A stretch of 64,000 nt of DNA from Mycolicibacterium psychrotolerans. GTDB lineage: Bacteria; Actinomycetota; Actinomycetes; Mycobacteriales; Mycobacteriaceae. Where the stretch lies: contig NZ_AP022574.1 of assembly GCF_010729305.1 (NCBI RefSeq), positions 4,340,001 to 4,404,000 of the forward strand, written 5' to 3'. The first letter of the stretch is position 1, and each line of letters starts with the position of its first letter. A program made the translations under genes and the position numbers. This document shows positions 33,857-42,606 of the stretch, in pieces. Below the pieces are notes generated by a model that worked only from the letters and a program-made list of their open reading frames with translations, had not been told where the DNA came from and did no database searches.

Positions 33857-33879
33857 ACGCTAGGCCAGGGCACCGACAA
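33857..33879 (-). promoter_or_regulatory. PafBC-type DNA-damage promoter of recA (P1-like)
   Basis: Reverse strand: TTGTCGGTG (33871-33879), 8 bases, TAGCGT (33857-33862), an exact match to the LexA-independent mycobacterial damage promoter motif. A start would fall near 33850, giving a leader of about 47 bases. Confidence 0.88.
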
Positions 33880-33908
33880 GTCGCGGGGGCGAACTCCACC
33901 CACAGTAG

Positions 33909-33924
33909 ACGAACAGGTGTTCGA
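33909..33924. promoter_or_regulatory. LexA (SOS) box of recA
   Basis: ACGAAC-AGGT-GTTCGA has one mismatch to TCGAAC-N4-GTTCGA. It lies 106 bases before the recA start and 36 bases before the divergent hydrolase start, so it could control both. Confidence 0.85.
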
Positions 33925-33960
33925 TTCAAGTGGACACGCCGACGGGTTAGTTTTTCGGCC

Positions 33961-34851
33961 ATGACTCCATCACGAGACGTCCGCATCCCGACCGGCCGCG
34001 ACCAGATCGCCGCCTACCTGTACGAACCGGACGCGCCCGGTGCGGCTGGCAGCGGGAGGCCGTGCGTTGTGATGGCCCACGGGTTCACCGCCACCCGCGA
34101 CGACGGGCTGCCGCCCTACGCCGAGGCGTTCTGCGCGGCCGGCTATGTCGTGGTCGTGTTCGACTACCGCGGCTTCGGCGCCTCGACCGGGCAGCCGCGG
34201 CAGCTGCTCGACATCGGCATGCAGCGCGCCGACTACCACACCGTCGTGGAGTGGGCCCGCCACCTCGACGGCGTCGACCCCGACCGCATCGTGGTCTGGG
34301 GTTCGTCGTTCAGCGGCGGGCACGTACTGGCCGTCGCCGCCGAGGATCCGCGCATCGCGGCGGTGATCTCGCAGGCGCCGTTCACCGACGGGCTCGCGAC
34401 GCTACGGGTCCAACCGCTGTCGTTCGTGCCCAAAGCGATCGTCGCCGGCATCCGGGATCAGATCGGCGCGTGGCGCGGCAGGCCGCCCCACCTGATGGCC
34501 GCCGTCGGCGATCGGGGCGAACTCGCGGCGATGACCTCCCCCGACGCCCGGCCCGGATTCGAGGCCATCGTCGGCGCCGACTCGTTGTGGCGCAACGAGT
34601 TCAGCGCACGAGTGGGCCTGCGGCTGGGATTCGACCGGCCCGGCACCAAGACCGCCCGGCTGGCCATGCCGCTGCTGGTCTGCGTGTGCGAGAACGACGC
34701 CGTCACCCCGCCCGGACCGACGATCGCGGCCGCGCAGCGCGCACCGCGCGGCGAGTTACGCCGATACCCCTGCGGCCATTTCGACATCTACAACGACCCG
34801 CAGGTCAAGGCCGACCAGCTCGATTTCCTGCGCCGGGTGTTCAGCGCATGA
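33961..34851 (+). CDS. Alpha/beta hydrolase (dienelactone-hydrolase-like)
   Basis: A 296-residue cytosolic hydrolase. The oxyanion strand is CVVMAHGFTATRDDGL, the nucleophile elbow WGSSFSGG points to Ser118, the acid is likely Asp in CENDAVTPP, and the His is in YPCGHFDIY. Family members include peptidase S9/S15-like and xylan-esterase-like proteins; substrate unknown. It is divergent from recA and lies within reach of the recA LexA box. Confidence 0.9.
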   Translation: MTPSRDVRIPTGRDQIAAYLYEPDAPGAAGSGRPCVVMAHGFTATRDDGLPPYAEAFCAAGYVVVVFDYRGFGASTGQPRQLLDIGMQRADYHTVVEWARHLDGVDPDRIVVWGSSFSGGHVLAVAAEDPRIAAVISQAPFTDGLATLRVQPLSFVPKAIVAGIRDQIGAWRGRPPHLMAAVGDRGELAAMTSPDARPGFEAIVGADSLWRNEFSARVGLRLGFDRPGTKTARLAMPLLVCVCENDAVTPPGPTIAAAQRAPRGELRRYPCGHFDIYNDPQVKADQLDFLRRVFSA

Positions 34852-34932
34852 CCGCCCTCACGGACTTCGGTCGATGAACGCGGCGAGCCACTCGAATTTC
34901 CCTGGCGGGAAATCAGATTCGCGGTACCGGCG

Positions 34933-35856
34933 TCAGTCGGTCATCCCTGACCGCAACCCCTCGCGCAGCTCCTCCAGCGCTTGCGCTGTCCCGATGCGTG
35001 GCGTCCACCCCCAGCGGTGAGCCCGGTCGGCCACGATCTGGCCCGTCCATGCAGGTCCGTCGTCCCAGACCGGCTCGACGCCCAGCGCGCCGGTGACGAC
35101 GGTGACGTATTCGCGCTGGGTGGCCGGACCGCCGGCGACGTTGACGGCCGTGCAGCCGCCATCGAGTGGGCCGCGCTCCACGTCTCGGGAGGTGGGGATT
35201 CGCTCGGTCGCCAGATCAGCCAGTAACTCCGCGAGGTCGTCGACGTGCACCCACGCGAACGTCTTGTCCGGATTGGTGCGGTGCGCCGACTCTTCACGCG
35301 CCATCGCCCGCGGACGTAGGGTATTCCAGATCGATGTGGGGCCTGGCCCGAGGATGGCGGGCGGGCGCACCAGAATTCGGGTGATGCCATGGACCTGAGC
35401 GAGCGCCGCGTCGGTGTCACGCTTGGTGACCGGATAGTCGCCGGCGTCGTCACCGACCAGCGCAGCGGACTCGTCGACATCGCCCGCGTCGGGGCCGCGG
35501 TCGTACACGGCTGCCGTTGACAGATGCACCAGCCGAGCGGCGCCCCCGCTGCCCGCCGCTCGGGCCAGCACCGGCGTCCCTTCGACGGCGACCCTGTGTT
35601 GGGTCGCGCGGTCCGAGCCCATCGGATGGACGGTCGTGACGACAGCGCTGCTTCCCGCCACCACCTCGGCAGCGAAACGCTGATCACCGAACGCGCCTAC
35701 CCACTCCTCAACGGAGTCGAGGCGCGGTGCGACACCTTTCCGGCGTACGACAGCGCGTATCCGGGCACCCCGCTGCGCCAACGCGGCGCAGGTCCGAGCC
35801 CCGACGAACCCGTTGGCTCCGGTGACCACGATGACCTTGTCATGTTCGCCAGCCAT
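34933..35856 (-). CDS. NAD-dependent epimerase/dehydratase family protein
   Basis: A 307-residue extended SDR. The NAD-binding motif is VTGANGFVGARTC near residues 11-23. A Ser-Thr pair (VHLSTAAVYDRG) and a Tyr-x-x-x-Lys (YPVTKRD) form the catalytic triad, and VRPPAILGPGP is the usual substrate-pocket segment. Substrate unknown (nucleotide sugar, sterol-like or flavonol-like). A GGTGGAGG site precedes the ATG. The frame is open further upstream but family sequence starts here. Confidence 0.88.
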   Translation of the reverse strand: MAGEHDKVIVVTGANGFVGARTCAALAQRGARIRAVVRRKGVAPRLDSVEEWVGAFGDQRFAAEVVAGSSAVVTTVHPMGSDRATQHRVAVEGTPVLARAAGSGGAARLVHLSTAAVYDRGPDAGDVDESAALVGDDAGDYPVTKRDTDAALAQVHGITRILVRPPAILGPGPTSIWNTLRPRAMAREESAHRTNPDKTFAWVHVDDLAELLADLATERIPTSRDVERGPLDGGCTAVNVAGGPATQREYVTVVTGALGVEPVWDDGPAWTGQIVADRAHRWGWTPRIGTAQALEELREGLRSGMTD

Positions 35857-36178
35857 GCCTCCACCATGCCACCGCTGTGATCGAGTTGCGCAACCCGCGG
35901 CCAGCCACCGGCCGAGCGACGTTGCGGCGCAACAGAAGCATCGTGAGGGTGGCATCGAGTGCGCGCATTCCGATCACCTGGCTTCTGCAACGACGGCGGC
36001 CCAGACTCGCATCGGTCGCGACCGCGCCCACGGCTCTTACGATCGACCCCTGCACAAGAACAATGCGCCGCCACCGAACAATCCTTCTGTGTTCGCCGAC
36101 GTCGCTGCGCTGCCGGTCCTGGACGCGCCGCATGCAACGGTCCTATCGTGGGGGCATCCGCCACGGAAACGGACTCTC
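35857..36178. other. 322-base noncoding region upstream of the hydrogenase cluster
   Basis: Divergent space between the epimerase gene and hypA. Open frames run through it on both strands but lack start context or recognisable protein sequence. A TATCGT element at 36144-36149 fits a mycobacterial -10 and would give a leader of about 23 bases for hypA, but no -35 is clear. No strong palindrome was found. It presumably holds the cluster promoter. Confidence 0.5.
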
Positions 36179-36508
36179 ATGCACGAGATGGCGATCACCC
36201 AGAGTGTCGTCGATGCCGTGTGTGAGCACGCCGCCGGTCGGCGCGTGTACGGCGTCAGGCTGGAGATCGGGGCGTTGTGCGCACTGGTCCCGGACTCGAT
36301 GCAGTTCTGCTTCGAGCTCGCCACCGAAGGCACCCTGGCCGAGGGCGCACAGCTCGACATCGACCTGCGCCCCGGCGCTGGACGCTGCCGCGTCTGCGGC
36401 GGCTGCTTCGTCCTGACGGATTTCATCCTGCTGTGCCCGTGTGGCAGTGCCGATGTCGAGGTGCTCGAGGGCCGGGACCTGAGGATTCTCTCCATGGAAG
36501 TGAGTTGA
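36179..36508 (+). CDS. hypA: Hydrogenase nickel-insertion protein HypA
   Basis: A 109-residue nickel metallochaperone. The Ni-binding N-terminus MHEMAI is intact (His2). The zinc site is CRVCGGC near residues 64-70 plus LCPCGS near residue 85. It works with HypB to load nickel into the hydrogenase large subunit. The ATG follows 122 in-frame codons of unlikely sequence, so the family start is used. First gene of the 14.5-kb cluster; hypB follows after 2 bases. Confidence 0.95.
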   Translation: MHEMAITQSVVDAVCEHAAGRRVYGVRLEIGALCALVPDSMQFCFELATEGTLAEGAQLDIDLRPGAGRCRVCGGCFVLTDFILLCPCGSADVEVLEGRDLRILSMEVS

Positions 36509-36510
36509 GC

Positions 36511-37326
36511 ATGTGCGCAACCTGCGGCTGCGGCGACGAGGGTGCGGTCATCACGTTGGCGGGCCATCCGCACGGTCACGAACATCCCCACGGTCATGAA
36601 CATCCCCATGAGCGCATCCACACCGAGACCGTGACCCTCGAGCAGAAGGTCCTCGCGAAGAACGATCGGGTAGCCGAGGAGAACCGCAGGTGGCTGGCCG
36701 AGCGCAACATCTCGGCGCTCAACATCACGAGTTCGCCCGGGGCCGGCAAGACCACCCTTCTCGAACGCACCATTCGTGACCTCGGCGGGCAGCAACCCAT
36801 TTCCGTGATCGAAGGAGATCAAGAGACACTGCTCGACGCGAACCGCATCAAGGCAGCCGGCGCTCGCGCGGTGCAGATCAACACCGGAGCCGGCTGCCAT
36901 CTCGACGCGGACATGGTGCGCCGCGCCCTCGACACGCTCCAACCGGAACCCGGATCGCTGTTGTTCATCGAGAACGTCGGAAATCTCGTCTGCCCCGCCA
37001 TGTTCGATCTCGGCGAACTCAGCAAAGTCGTGGTGATCTCGGTGACCGAAGGTGTAGACAAGCCGCTGAAGTACCCTCACATGTTTGCCGCCGCAAGCTT
37101 GGTCGTCGTCAACAAGACGGACTTGCTGCCGTATGTGGACTTTGATCTTGACTTGTGCGCTGCCTACGCGCGGTCGCTCAATCCCGGCGTCAACCTATTG
37201 CCAGTGTCGGCGGTCTCGGGTGAAGGTGTCTCCGATTGGTACGACTGGATTGCAGACCTGGCAAACCGGCACCGAAACGGTCCGATGTCGTCAGATTCCG
37301 TTGACAAGACAAAGCAGCCGGAGTAG
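36511..37326 (+). CDS. hypB: Hydrogenase nickel-incorporation GTPase HypB
   Basis: A 271-residue GTPase. The N-terminus has a CATCGCG metal motif, followed by a His-rich stretch (GHPHGHEHPHGHEHPHER) able to store nickel. The G domain has the P-loop SSPGAGKTTL, the metal-site GAGCHLDADM, and NKTDLLPY. It delivers nickel through HypA during [NiFe] active-site assembly. The His repeat contains a short direct duplication (HEHPHG). Confidence 0.96.
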   Translation: MCATCGCGDEGAVITLAGHPHGHEHPHGHEHPHERIHTETVTLEQKVLAKNDRVAEENRRWLAERNISALNITSSPGAGKTTLLERTIRDLGGQQPISVIEGDQETLLDANRIKAAGARAVQINTGAGCHLDADMVRRALDTLQPEPGSLLFIENVGNLVCPAMFDLGELSKVVVISVTEGVDKPLKYPHMFAAASLVVVNKTDLLPYVDFDLDLCAAYARSLNPGVNLLPVSAVSGEGVSDWYDWIADLANRHRNGPMSSDSVDKTKQPE

Positions 37327-37407
37327 ACCCAAAAGTTAGCGCCTCGCAAGTGGGCCGACGGTCGACTCCATTGGCGCAGGGCTCCCCAGCCCGGAGCTCG
37401 GAAAGCT

Positions 37408-38469
37408 GTGGCGATGCCTACAGAGGCAGCAGTCAAAGCAGAACAGGCCTTGATTCACGTGCTGTGGATCAACGCCGGATTGAGTTGTGACGGCGATTCC
37501 GTGGCGTTGACTGCCGCCACACAGCCCAGCATCGAGGAGATCGCCCTTGGCGCTCTGCCCGGTCTGCCCAAGATCGCCGTGCATTGGCCCCTGATCGATT
37601 TCGAGTGCGGACCCAACGGTGGTGCCGACGATTTCCTCGAATGGTTCTTCAAGGCCGACAGGGGCGAGCTCGAACCGTTCGTGTTGGTCGTCGAGGGGTC
37701 CATCCCGAACGAGAAGCTCCACGATGATGGATATTGGTGCGGGTTCGGCAACGACCCGGCAACCGGTCAGCCGATGACCACCAGCGAATGGCTGGATCGA
37801 TTGGCGCCCAAGGCGACAGCGATCGTGGCCGTGGGCACCTGCGCCACCTACGGTGGCATTCACGCTATGGCGGGAAACCCCACCGGAGCCATGGGTGTCC
37901 CCGACTATCTCGGGTGGGAGTGGAAGAGCAAGGCCGGCATCCCGATCGTCTGCGTTCCGGGATGCCCGGCACATCCGGACAACATGGCCGAGACGCTGAC
38001 CTATCTGCTGTACATGGCCACCGAGCAGGCCCCGATGATCCCGCTCGATGACGCGCTGCGGCCCACCTGGCTGTTCGGCCAGTCGGTGCACGAGGGCTGT
38101 GACCGAGCGGGCTACTACGAGCAGGGTGATTTCGCGACCGAGTACGGCTCGCCGAAATGCATTGTCAAACTTGGCTGCTGGGGTCCAGTGGTAAAGTGCA
38201 ACGTGCCCAAACGAGGGTGGATCAACGGGATCGGCGGTTGCCCGAATGTCGGCGGCATCTGCATCGGCTGCACCATGCCGGGGTTCCCGGACAAGTTCAT
38301 GCCGTTCATGGACGAGCCTCCCGGCGGCAAGGTCTCGACCGCCGCCTCTGGCCTGTACGGATCGGTCATCCGCAGTCTGCGCCACGTGACGGGTCGCACC
38401 GTCGACAAAGAGCCGAAATGGCGGCATCCCGGCACGAAACTGGAGACCGGAGCGACGCGCACCTGGTAG
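37408..38469 (+). CDS. hhyS: [NiFe] hydrogenase small subunit, group 1h (HhyS)
   Basis: A 353-residue electron-transfer subunit. There is no Tat signal, so the enzyme stays cytosolic. The proximal-cluster motif is Cys27-Asp-Gly-Asp30: Asp replaces the second Cys, the 3Cys1Asp ligation known for oxygen-tolerant actinobacterial-type (group 1h) hydrogenases. Further ligands are in GTCATYGG and CVPGCPAHPDN; the medial and distal cluster Cys lie in CIVKLGCWGPVVKC and GGCPNVGGICIGCTMPGFPDKF. An ATG at 37414 is an alternative to the GTG. Passes electrons from HhyL toward the respiratory chain, probably via HhyE. Confidence 0.95.
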   Translation: MAMPTEAAVKAEQALIHVLWINAGLSCDGDSVALTAATQPSIEEIALGALPGLPKIAVHWPLIDFECGPNGGADDFLEWFFKADRGELEPFVLVVEGSIPNEKLHDDGYWCGFGNDPATGQPMTTSEWLDRLAPKATAIVAVGTCATYGGIHAMAGNPTGAMGVPDYLGWEWKSKAGIPIVCVPGCPAHPDNMAETLTYLLYMATEQAPMIPLDDALRPTWLFGQSVHEGCDRAGYYEQGDFATEYGSPKCIVKLGCWGPVVKCNVPKRGWINGIGGCPNVGGICIGCTMPGFPDKFMPFMDEPPGGKVSTAASGLYGSVIRSLRHVTGRTVDKEPKWRHPGTKLETGATRTW

Positions 38470-38564
38470 GTGCGGGCCTCTCCGGCGCGCGTTCATCCTG
38501 CGCCGACGTCCATTTCTCCGAAAGTCGTTGCAGCACAGCGCATCAGAAGAAAGAGCAGGATTCG

Positions 38565-40361
38565 ATGACAACGATCATCCCCAAACCGTCCCATGTGAAC
38601 CGTGAGCCCGGCCAGCTGGTGGAGATGGCATGGGATCCCATCACCCGGATCGTCGGCAGCCTCGGCATCTACACCAAGATCGACTTCGACAACCGCGAGG
38701 TCGTCGAGTGCCACAGCACGTCGTCGATCTTCCGGGGTTACTCCATCTTCATGAAGGGCAAGGATCCGCGCGACGCGCACTTCATCACCAGCCGTATCTG
38801 CGGGATCTGCGGCGACAACCACGCAACGTGCTCGTGCTATGCGCAGAACATGGCGTACGGCGTGCAACCGCCGCATATCGCCGAGTGGATCGTCAACCTG
38901 GGTGAGGCCGCCGAATACATGTTCGACCACAACATCTTCCAGGAGAACCTGGTCGGGGTGGACTACTGCGAGAAGATGGTCTCCGAGACCAATCCGAGCG
39001 TGCTGGCCAAGGCCGAGAACACCCAGTCTGCGCATGCCGACATGCACGGCTACCGCACCATCGCCGACATCATGCGTGCGCTCAACCCGTTCACCGGGGA
39101 GTTCTACCGCGAGGCGTTGCAGGTCAGCCGGTGGACGCGCGAGATGTTCTGCCTCATGGAAGGCCGGCACGTCCATCCCTCCACGCTGTACCCGGGCGGC
39201 GTCGGTACCAGCGCGACGATCCAGCTGATGACCGACTACATGACCCGGCTGATGCGCTACGTCGAGTTCATGAAGAAGGTCGTGCCCATGCACGACGACC
39301 TCTTCGATTTCTTCTACGAGGCACTTCCGGGCTACGACCAGGTCGGCTTGCGGCGCACGCTGCTCGGCTGCTGGGGTTCGTTCCAGGACCCCGAGCACTG
39401 CAACTTCGCCTACAAGGACATGGAGGACTGGGGCCGCAAGATGTTCGTCACGCCCGGCGTGGTCGTCGACGGCAAGCTGGTGACCACGTCGCTGGTCGAC
39501 ATCAACCTCGGCATCCGGATCCTCCTGGGCAGTTCGTATTACGACGACTGGGAAGACCAGGAGATGTTCGTCAAGACGGATCCGCTCGGCAACCCCGTGG
39601 ACCGCCGGCACCCGTGGAACCAGCACACCAACCCCAAGCCGCAGAAGCGTGACTTCGAGGACAACTACAGCTGGGTGATGTCGCCGCGGTGGTTCGACGG
39701 CAAGGACCATCTCGCACTCGACACCGGCGGCGGACCGCTGGCCCGGCTGTGGTCCACTGCGCTCGCCGGTCTGGTCGACATCGGTTACGTGAAGTCCACC
39801 GGTACCAGCGTCCAGATCAACCTTCCGAAGACCGCGCTGAAGGGTCCGGTGGAGTTCGAGTGGAAGATCCCGACCTACGGAAGCAACACGCTGGAGCGCA
39901 ATCGCGCCCGCACCTACTTCCAGGCCTACGCGGCTGCCAGCGCCTTGCACTTCGCCGAGAAGGCGTTGGTCGAGATCCGGGCCGGCAACACGAAGACGTG
40001 GGAGAAGTTCGAGGTCCCCGAGGAGGGCATCGGCTGCGGCTTCACCGAGGCGGTGCGCGGTGTGCTGTCCCATCACATGGTGATCCGTGACGGCAAGATC
40101 GCCAACTACCACCCGTACCCGCCGACGCCGTGGAACGCCAATCCCCGTGACAGTTACGGCACGCCGGGACCTTACGAGGACGCGGTGCAGGGGCAGCCGA
40201 TCTTCGAGGAGAACGGCCGGGAGAACTTCAAGGGCATCGACATCATGCGAACGGTGCGCAGCTTCGATCCCTGTCTGCCGTGCGGGGTGCACATGTACCT
40301 GGGCGCGGGCAAGAGCCTGGACCTGCTGCACTCACCCACGCAATCCGTCACCGGGGAATAA
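38565..40361 (+). CDS. hhyL: [NiFe] hydrogenase large subunit, group 1h (HhyL)
   Basis: A 598-residue catalytic subunit. The Ni-Fe ligands are in L1 RICGICGDNH (Cys79, Cys82) and L2 DPCLPCGVH (Cys570, Cys573). After His576 a 22-residue tail remains, which the maturation protease should remove after nickel insertion. The start DPITRIVGSLGI and ICGDNHATCSC blocks match the Hhy type of M. smegmatis, which oxidises H2 at atmospheric levels to feed respiration during starvation. An AAGAGCAGG site precedes the ATG; a 95-base gap separates it from hhyS. Confidence 0.96.
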   Translation: MTTIIPKPSHVNREPGQLVEMAWDPITRIVGSLGIYTKIDFDNREVVECHSTSSIFRGYSIFMKGKDPRDAHFITSRICGICGDNHATCSCYAQNMAYGVQPPHIAEWIVNLGEAAEYMFDHNIFQENLVGVDYCEKMVSETNPSVLAKAENTQSAHADMHGYRTIADIMRALNPFTGEFYREALQVSRWTREMFCLMEGRHVHPSTLYPGGVGTSATIQLMTDYMTRLMRYVEFMKKVVPMHDDLFDFFYEALPGYDQVGLRRTLLGCWGSFQDPEHCNFAYKDMEDWGRKMFVTPGVVVDGKLVTTSLVDINLGIRILLGSSYYDDWEDQEMFVKTDPLGNPVDRRHPWNQHTNPKPQKRDFEDNYSWVMSPRWFDGKDHLALDTGGGPLARLWSTALAGLVDIGYVKSTGTSVQINLPKTALKGPVEFEWKIPTYGSNTLERNRARTYFQAYAAASALHFAEKALVEIRAGNTKTWEKFEVPEEGIGCGFTEAVRGVLSHHMVIRDGKIANYHPYPPTPWNANPRDSYGTPGPYEDAVQGQPIFEENGRENFKGIDIMRTVRSFDPCLPCGVHMYLGAGKSLDLLHSPTQSVTGE

Positions 40362-40364
40362 CGT

Positions 40365-41318
40365 ATGGACCCGCCTGGTTCGTCGGACCCGGACGTATCG
40401 GTGCCGGACGAGCACTGGCGCGCAGCGGGTGATCGGATACAGGCGCTGCTCGACGCGTCTGCATCGGGCGGTGCCGCCGCTCGGGAACGTGCCGAGCAAC
40501 TGGTCCGCGAGATCACCGACCTCTACGGTGCGGGTCTGCAACGGCTGCTGGCGCTCGCGATGCGGGCCGCTCCCGACGTGGGCGACGACATCGCCGCCGA
40601 CGACCTCGTCGCAAGCCTGCTGCTGGTGCACGGTTTGCACCCGCATCCCGTCGAACGCCGGATCGCCGCCGCGCTGGACACCGTACGGCCCTACCTGGGT
40701 TCGCACGGTGGCGACGTGCACCTGCTGGACGTCGACGGCGAGGTGGTGCGTCTACAGTTCTCCGGCAGTTGCCGGAGATGCCCGTCCTCGGCCGTCACGC
40801 TCGAACTGGCCGTCGAGGACGCCGTGCGGGCCGCGGCGCCCGAGATCTCCTCGATCGAAGTGGTTGCGCAGCAATCGGAGAAGGGCACGGCGGCGGCGTC
40901 CGCAGTCATTTCGGCAGAGTCGCTACTGGAACATGTGCGGGCCGGTGTCCACGTACCGGCGGCCTGGCATCCTGTTCCCACCCTGTCCGAGCTGGCGCCC
41001 GGCGAGGTCGGTGGCTTCAGGGTGGCAGGGACGACAGTGCTGGCGTGCCGCGTCGGCGACGACGTGTACGCCTATCAGGATCGCTGCGGAGGGTGCGGAG
41101 AGTCGCTCGCGGGCGCGGTCCTTCATCGCCGGATGGCCTCAGCCGATGTGGTGTTGCGATGCCCGCGATGTCACGCCCACTTCGACGTCGTGCATGCCGG
41201 GGCGCCGATCGACGAAACCCCGGGAGGCAGCGCATATCTGGAACCGGTTCCGGTGCTGATCCGTTCAGGTGTGCTCTCCGTGGCGCTCCCCCGTTCGACG
41301 GCCGCGAGCGTGGCCTGA
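40365..41318 (+). CDS. hhyE: NifU-C/Rieske-like fusion protein (HhyE-like)
   Basis: A 317-residue protein of three parts: a helical N-terminus (about residues 15-90); a NifU C-terminal-like Fe-S scaffold domain with GSHGGDV and the cluster motif Cys136-x-x-Cys139; and a Rieske-fold domain (about residues 200-310). The Rieske motif is altered: Cys241-x-x-Cys244 replaces CxH, and Cys266-x-x-Cys269-His270 replaces CxxH, so it may bind a 4-Cys iron or zinc centre rather than a 2Cys-2His [2Fe-2S]. HhyE of M. smegmatis is proposed to relay electrons from the hydrogenase to quinone. Its stop overlaps the next start (ATGA). Confidence 0.88.
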   Translation: MDPPGSSDPDVSVPDEHWRAAGDRIQALLDASASGGAAARERAEQLVREITDLYGAGLQRLLALAMRAAPDVGDDIAADDLVASLLLVHGLHPHPVERRIAAALDTVRPYLGSHGGDVHLLDVDGEVVRLQFSGSCRRCPSSAVTLELAVEDAVRAAAPEISSIEVVAQQSEKGTAAASAVISAESLLEHVRAGVHVPAAWHPVPTLSELAPGEVGGFRVAGTTVLACRVGDDVYAYQDRCGGCGESLAGAVLHRRMASADVVLRCPRCHAHFDVVHAGAPIDETPGGSAYLEPVPVLIRSGVLSVALPRSTAASVA

Positions 41319-41956
41319 TGAGCTCCGCGAGCGCCTACGACGTACTGGCCCGCATACGCGCCAACCGGACCGCCCCGCGGCCGCCGGGGGAATCCTGCGA
41401 GATGTGCGCCGAGGGGATCGCTGACGCGCATCAGCACGTGGTCAATGTCGAGGGCCGGCAACTGATGTGTGTCTGCCGAGGCTGTTATCTGTTGTTCACC
41501 GACAGCCATGCCGGCCTGCGCTACCGCGCGGTGCCGGATCGGTACCTGGCGTTCCCGGACTTCGCACTCGACCGCCGCCGGTGGGAGGCACTGCAGATTC
41601 CGGTGGGGGTGGCATTCTTCTTTCGGAACTCCCACCTCGACCGGACGGTGGCGTTCTATCCCGGCCCGGCGGGTGCCACCGAATCCGAGCTGGATCTGGA
41701 GTCCTGGAACGAGCTTCGGGCCGCCGACCATCGGGTGGATTCGTTGGCTGAGGACACCGAGGCGTTGCTGGTGAGGGTTCCCCAGGACGGGACCGGGGCG
41801 CCGGTCTGCCACCTGTTGCCGATCGACGCCTGCTACGAATTCGTCGGCCGACTACGGATGCTGTGGCGCGGCTTCGACGGCGGGCAGGACGCACGCCGGT
41901 ACATGAACGAGTTCTTCGAGACGGTCGCAGAGCGCAGCAAGGTGCTCGCGCGATGA
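41318..41956 (+). CDS. DUF5947 hydrogenase-cluster protein
   Basis: A 212-residue protein. An N-terminal zinc-ribbon-like module has CEMCAEG (about residues 28-34) and CVCRGCYLLF (about residues 50-59), followed by HAGLRYRAVPDRYLAFPDFALDRRRWEALQIPVGVAFFF, the family core. The rest is mixed and ends in a helix. DUF5947 genes occur in actinobacterial uptake-hydrogenase clusters; function unknown, perhaps assembly or small-subunit cluster delivery. Overlaps both neighbours by 4 bases. Confidence 0.85.
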   Translation: MSSASAYDVLARIRANRTAPRPPGESCEMCAEGIADAHQHVVNVEGRQLMCVCRGCYLLFTDSHAGLRYRAVPDRYLAFPDFALDRRRWEALQIPVGVAFFFRNSHLDRTVAFYPGPAGATESELDLESWNELRAADHRVDSLAEDTEALLVRVPQDGTGAPVCHLLPIDACYEFVGRLRMLWRGFDGGQDARRYMNEFFETVAERSKVLAR

Positions 41957-42606
41957 CGGGCCCGGCGACCGAGGTGACGTTCGCGGTTTTGGACGTGTTT
42001 CCCGAGCAGTACGCGGTGACACCCACCCTCACCGCGCGGGTCGGCATCGCCGCGATCGGCGACGAACCCATCCACGCGATCGCGCTGCGCTGTCAAGTCC
42101 GCATCGATCCGCTGCGGCGCCCGTACTCCGACGCCGAGGCCGACGGTCTGACCGATCTGTTCGGGACGCGCGAGCGTTGGGTGGGCACCCAGCACACGTT
42201 CCTGTGGCAGCACACGACGGCCATGGTGCAGGGCTTCAGCGGGGCCACCCAGGTCGGGCTGCCGCTGGCGTGCACCTACGACTTCGAGGTGTCCTCCGCG
42301 AAGTATCTTCACGCGCTGCGCGACGGAACAGTGCCGCTGCAGTTCCTGTTCAGTGGAACGGCTTTCGTCCAGGGTCCTCGCGGGTTCTCCGTACAGCAGA
42401 TTCCCTGGGACCGGGAAGACCGCTATGACATGCCGGTGGCGGTGTGGCGCGAGGTCATCGCAGCACACTTCCCGAACAGCGGTTGGTTGCGACTCGACTG
42501 CGACACCGTCGACGCACTCGCTGCCTACCGGCGCACACATGGACTCCTGTCACAGGACGAGGCCATCCTGTCGCTGCTCGCCCGAGCCGGCCAGGACGCG
42601 CGATGA
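41953..42606 (+). CDS. DUF6084 hydrogenase-cluster protein
   Basis: A 217-residue, mainly beta protein (VTFAVLDVFPEQYAVTPTLTARVGI, then HAIALRCQVRIDPLRRPYSDAEADGL and FLWQHTTAMVQGFSGATQVGLPLACTYDFE). No metal motif, signal peptide or membrane helix. It looks like an immunoglobulin- or C2-like beta sandwich, suggesting a binding or chaperone role. Translationally coupled to the genes before and after (ATGA overlaps). Confidence 0.83.
   Translation: MTGPATEVTFAVLDVFPEQYAVTPTLTARVGIAAIGDEPIHAIALRCQVRIDPLRRPYSDAEADGLTDLFGTRERWVGTQHTFLWQHTTAMVQGFSGATQVGLPLACTYDFEVSSAKYLHALRDGTVPLQFLFSGTAFVQGPRGFSVQQIPWDREDRYDMPVAVWREVIAAHFPNSGWLRLDCDTVDALAAYRRTHGLLSQDEAILSLLARAGQDAR

Noticed and set aside
35813..36178. 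N-terminal extension of hypA
   Set aside because: HypA always begins MHE; the Ni-binding His must be residue 2. The upstream codons are intergenic.
36560..36615. Short tandem repeat as a CRISPR or satellite
   Set aside because: It encodes the His-rich metal-binding stretch of HypB; the repetition is due to protein composition.
38493..40331. 612-codon reverse open frame antisense to hhyL
   Set aside because: Mirror of strongly conserved hydrogenase codons; no start context or recognisable domain.
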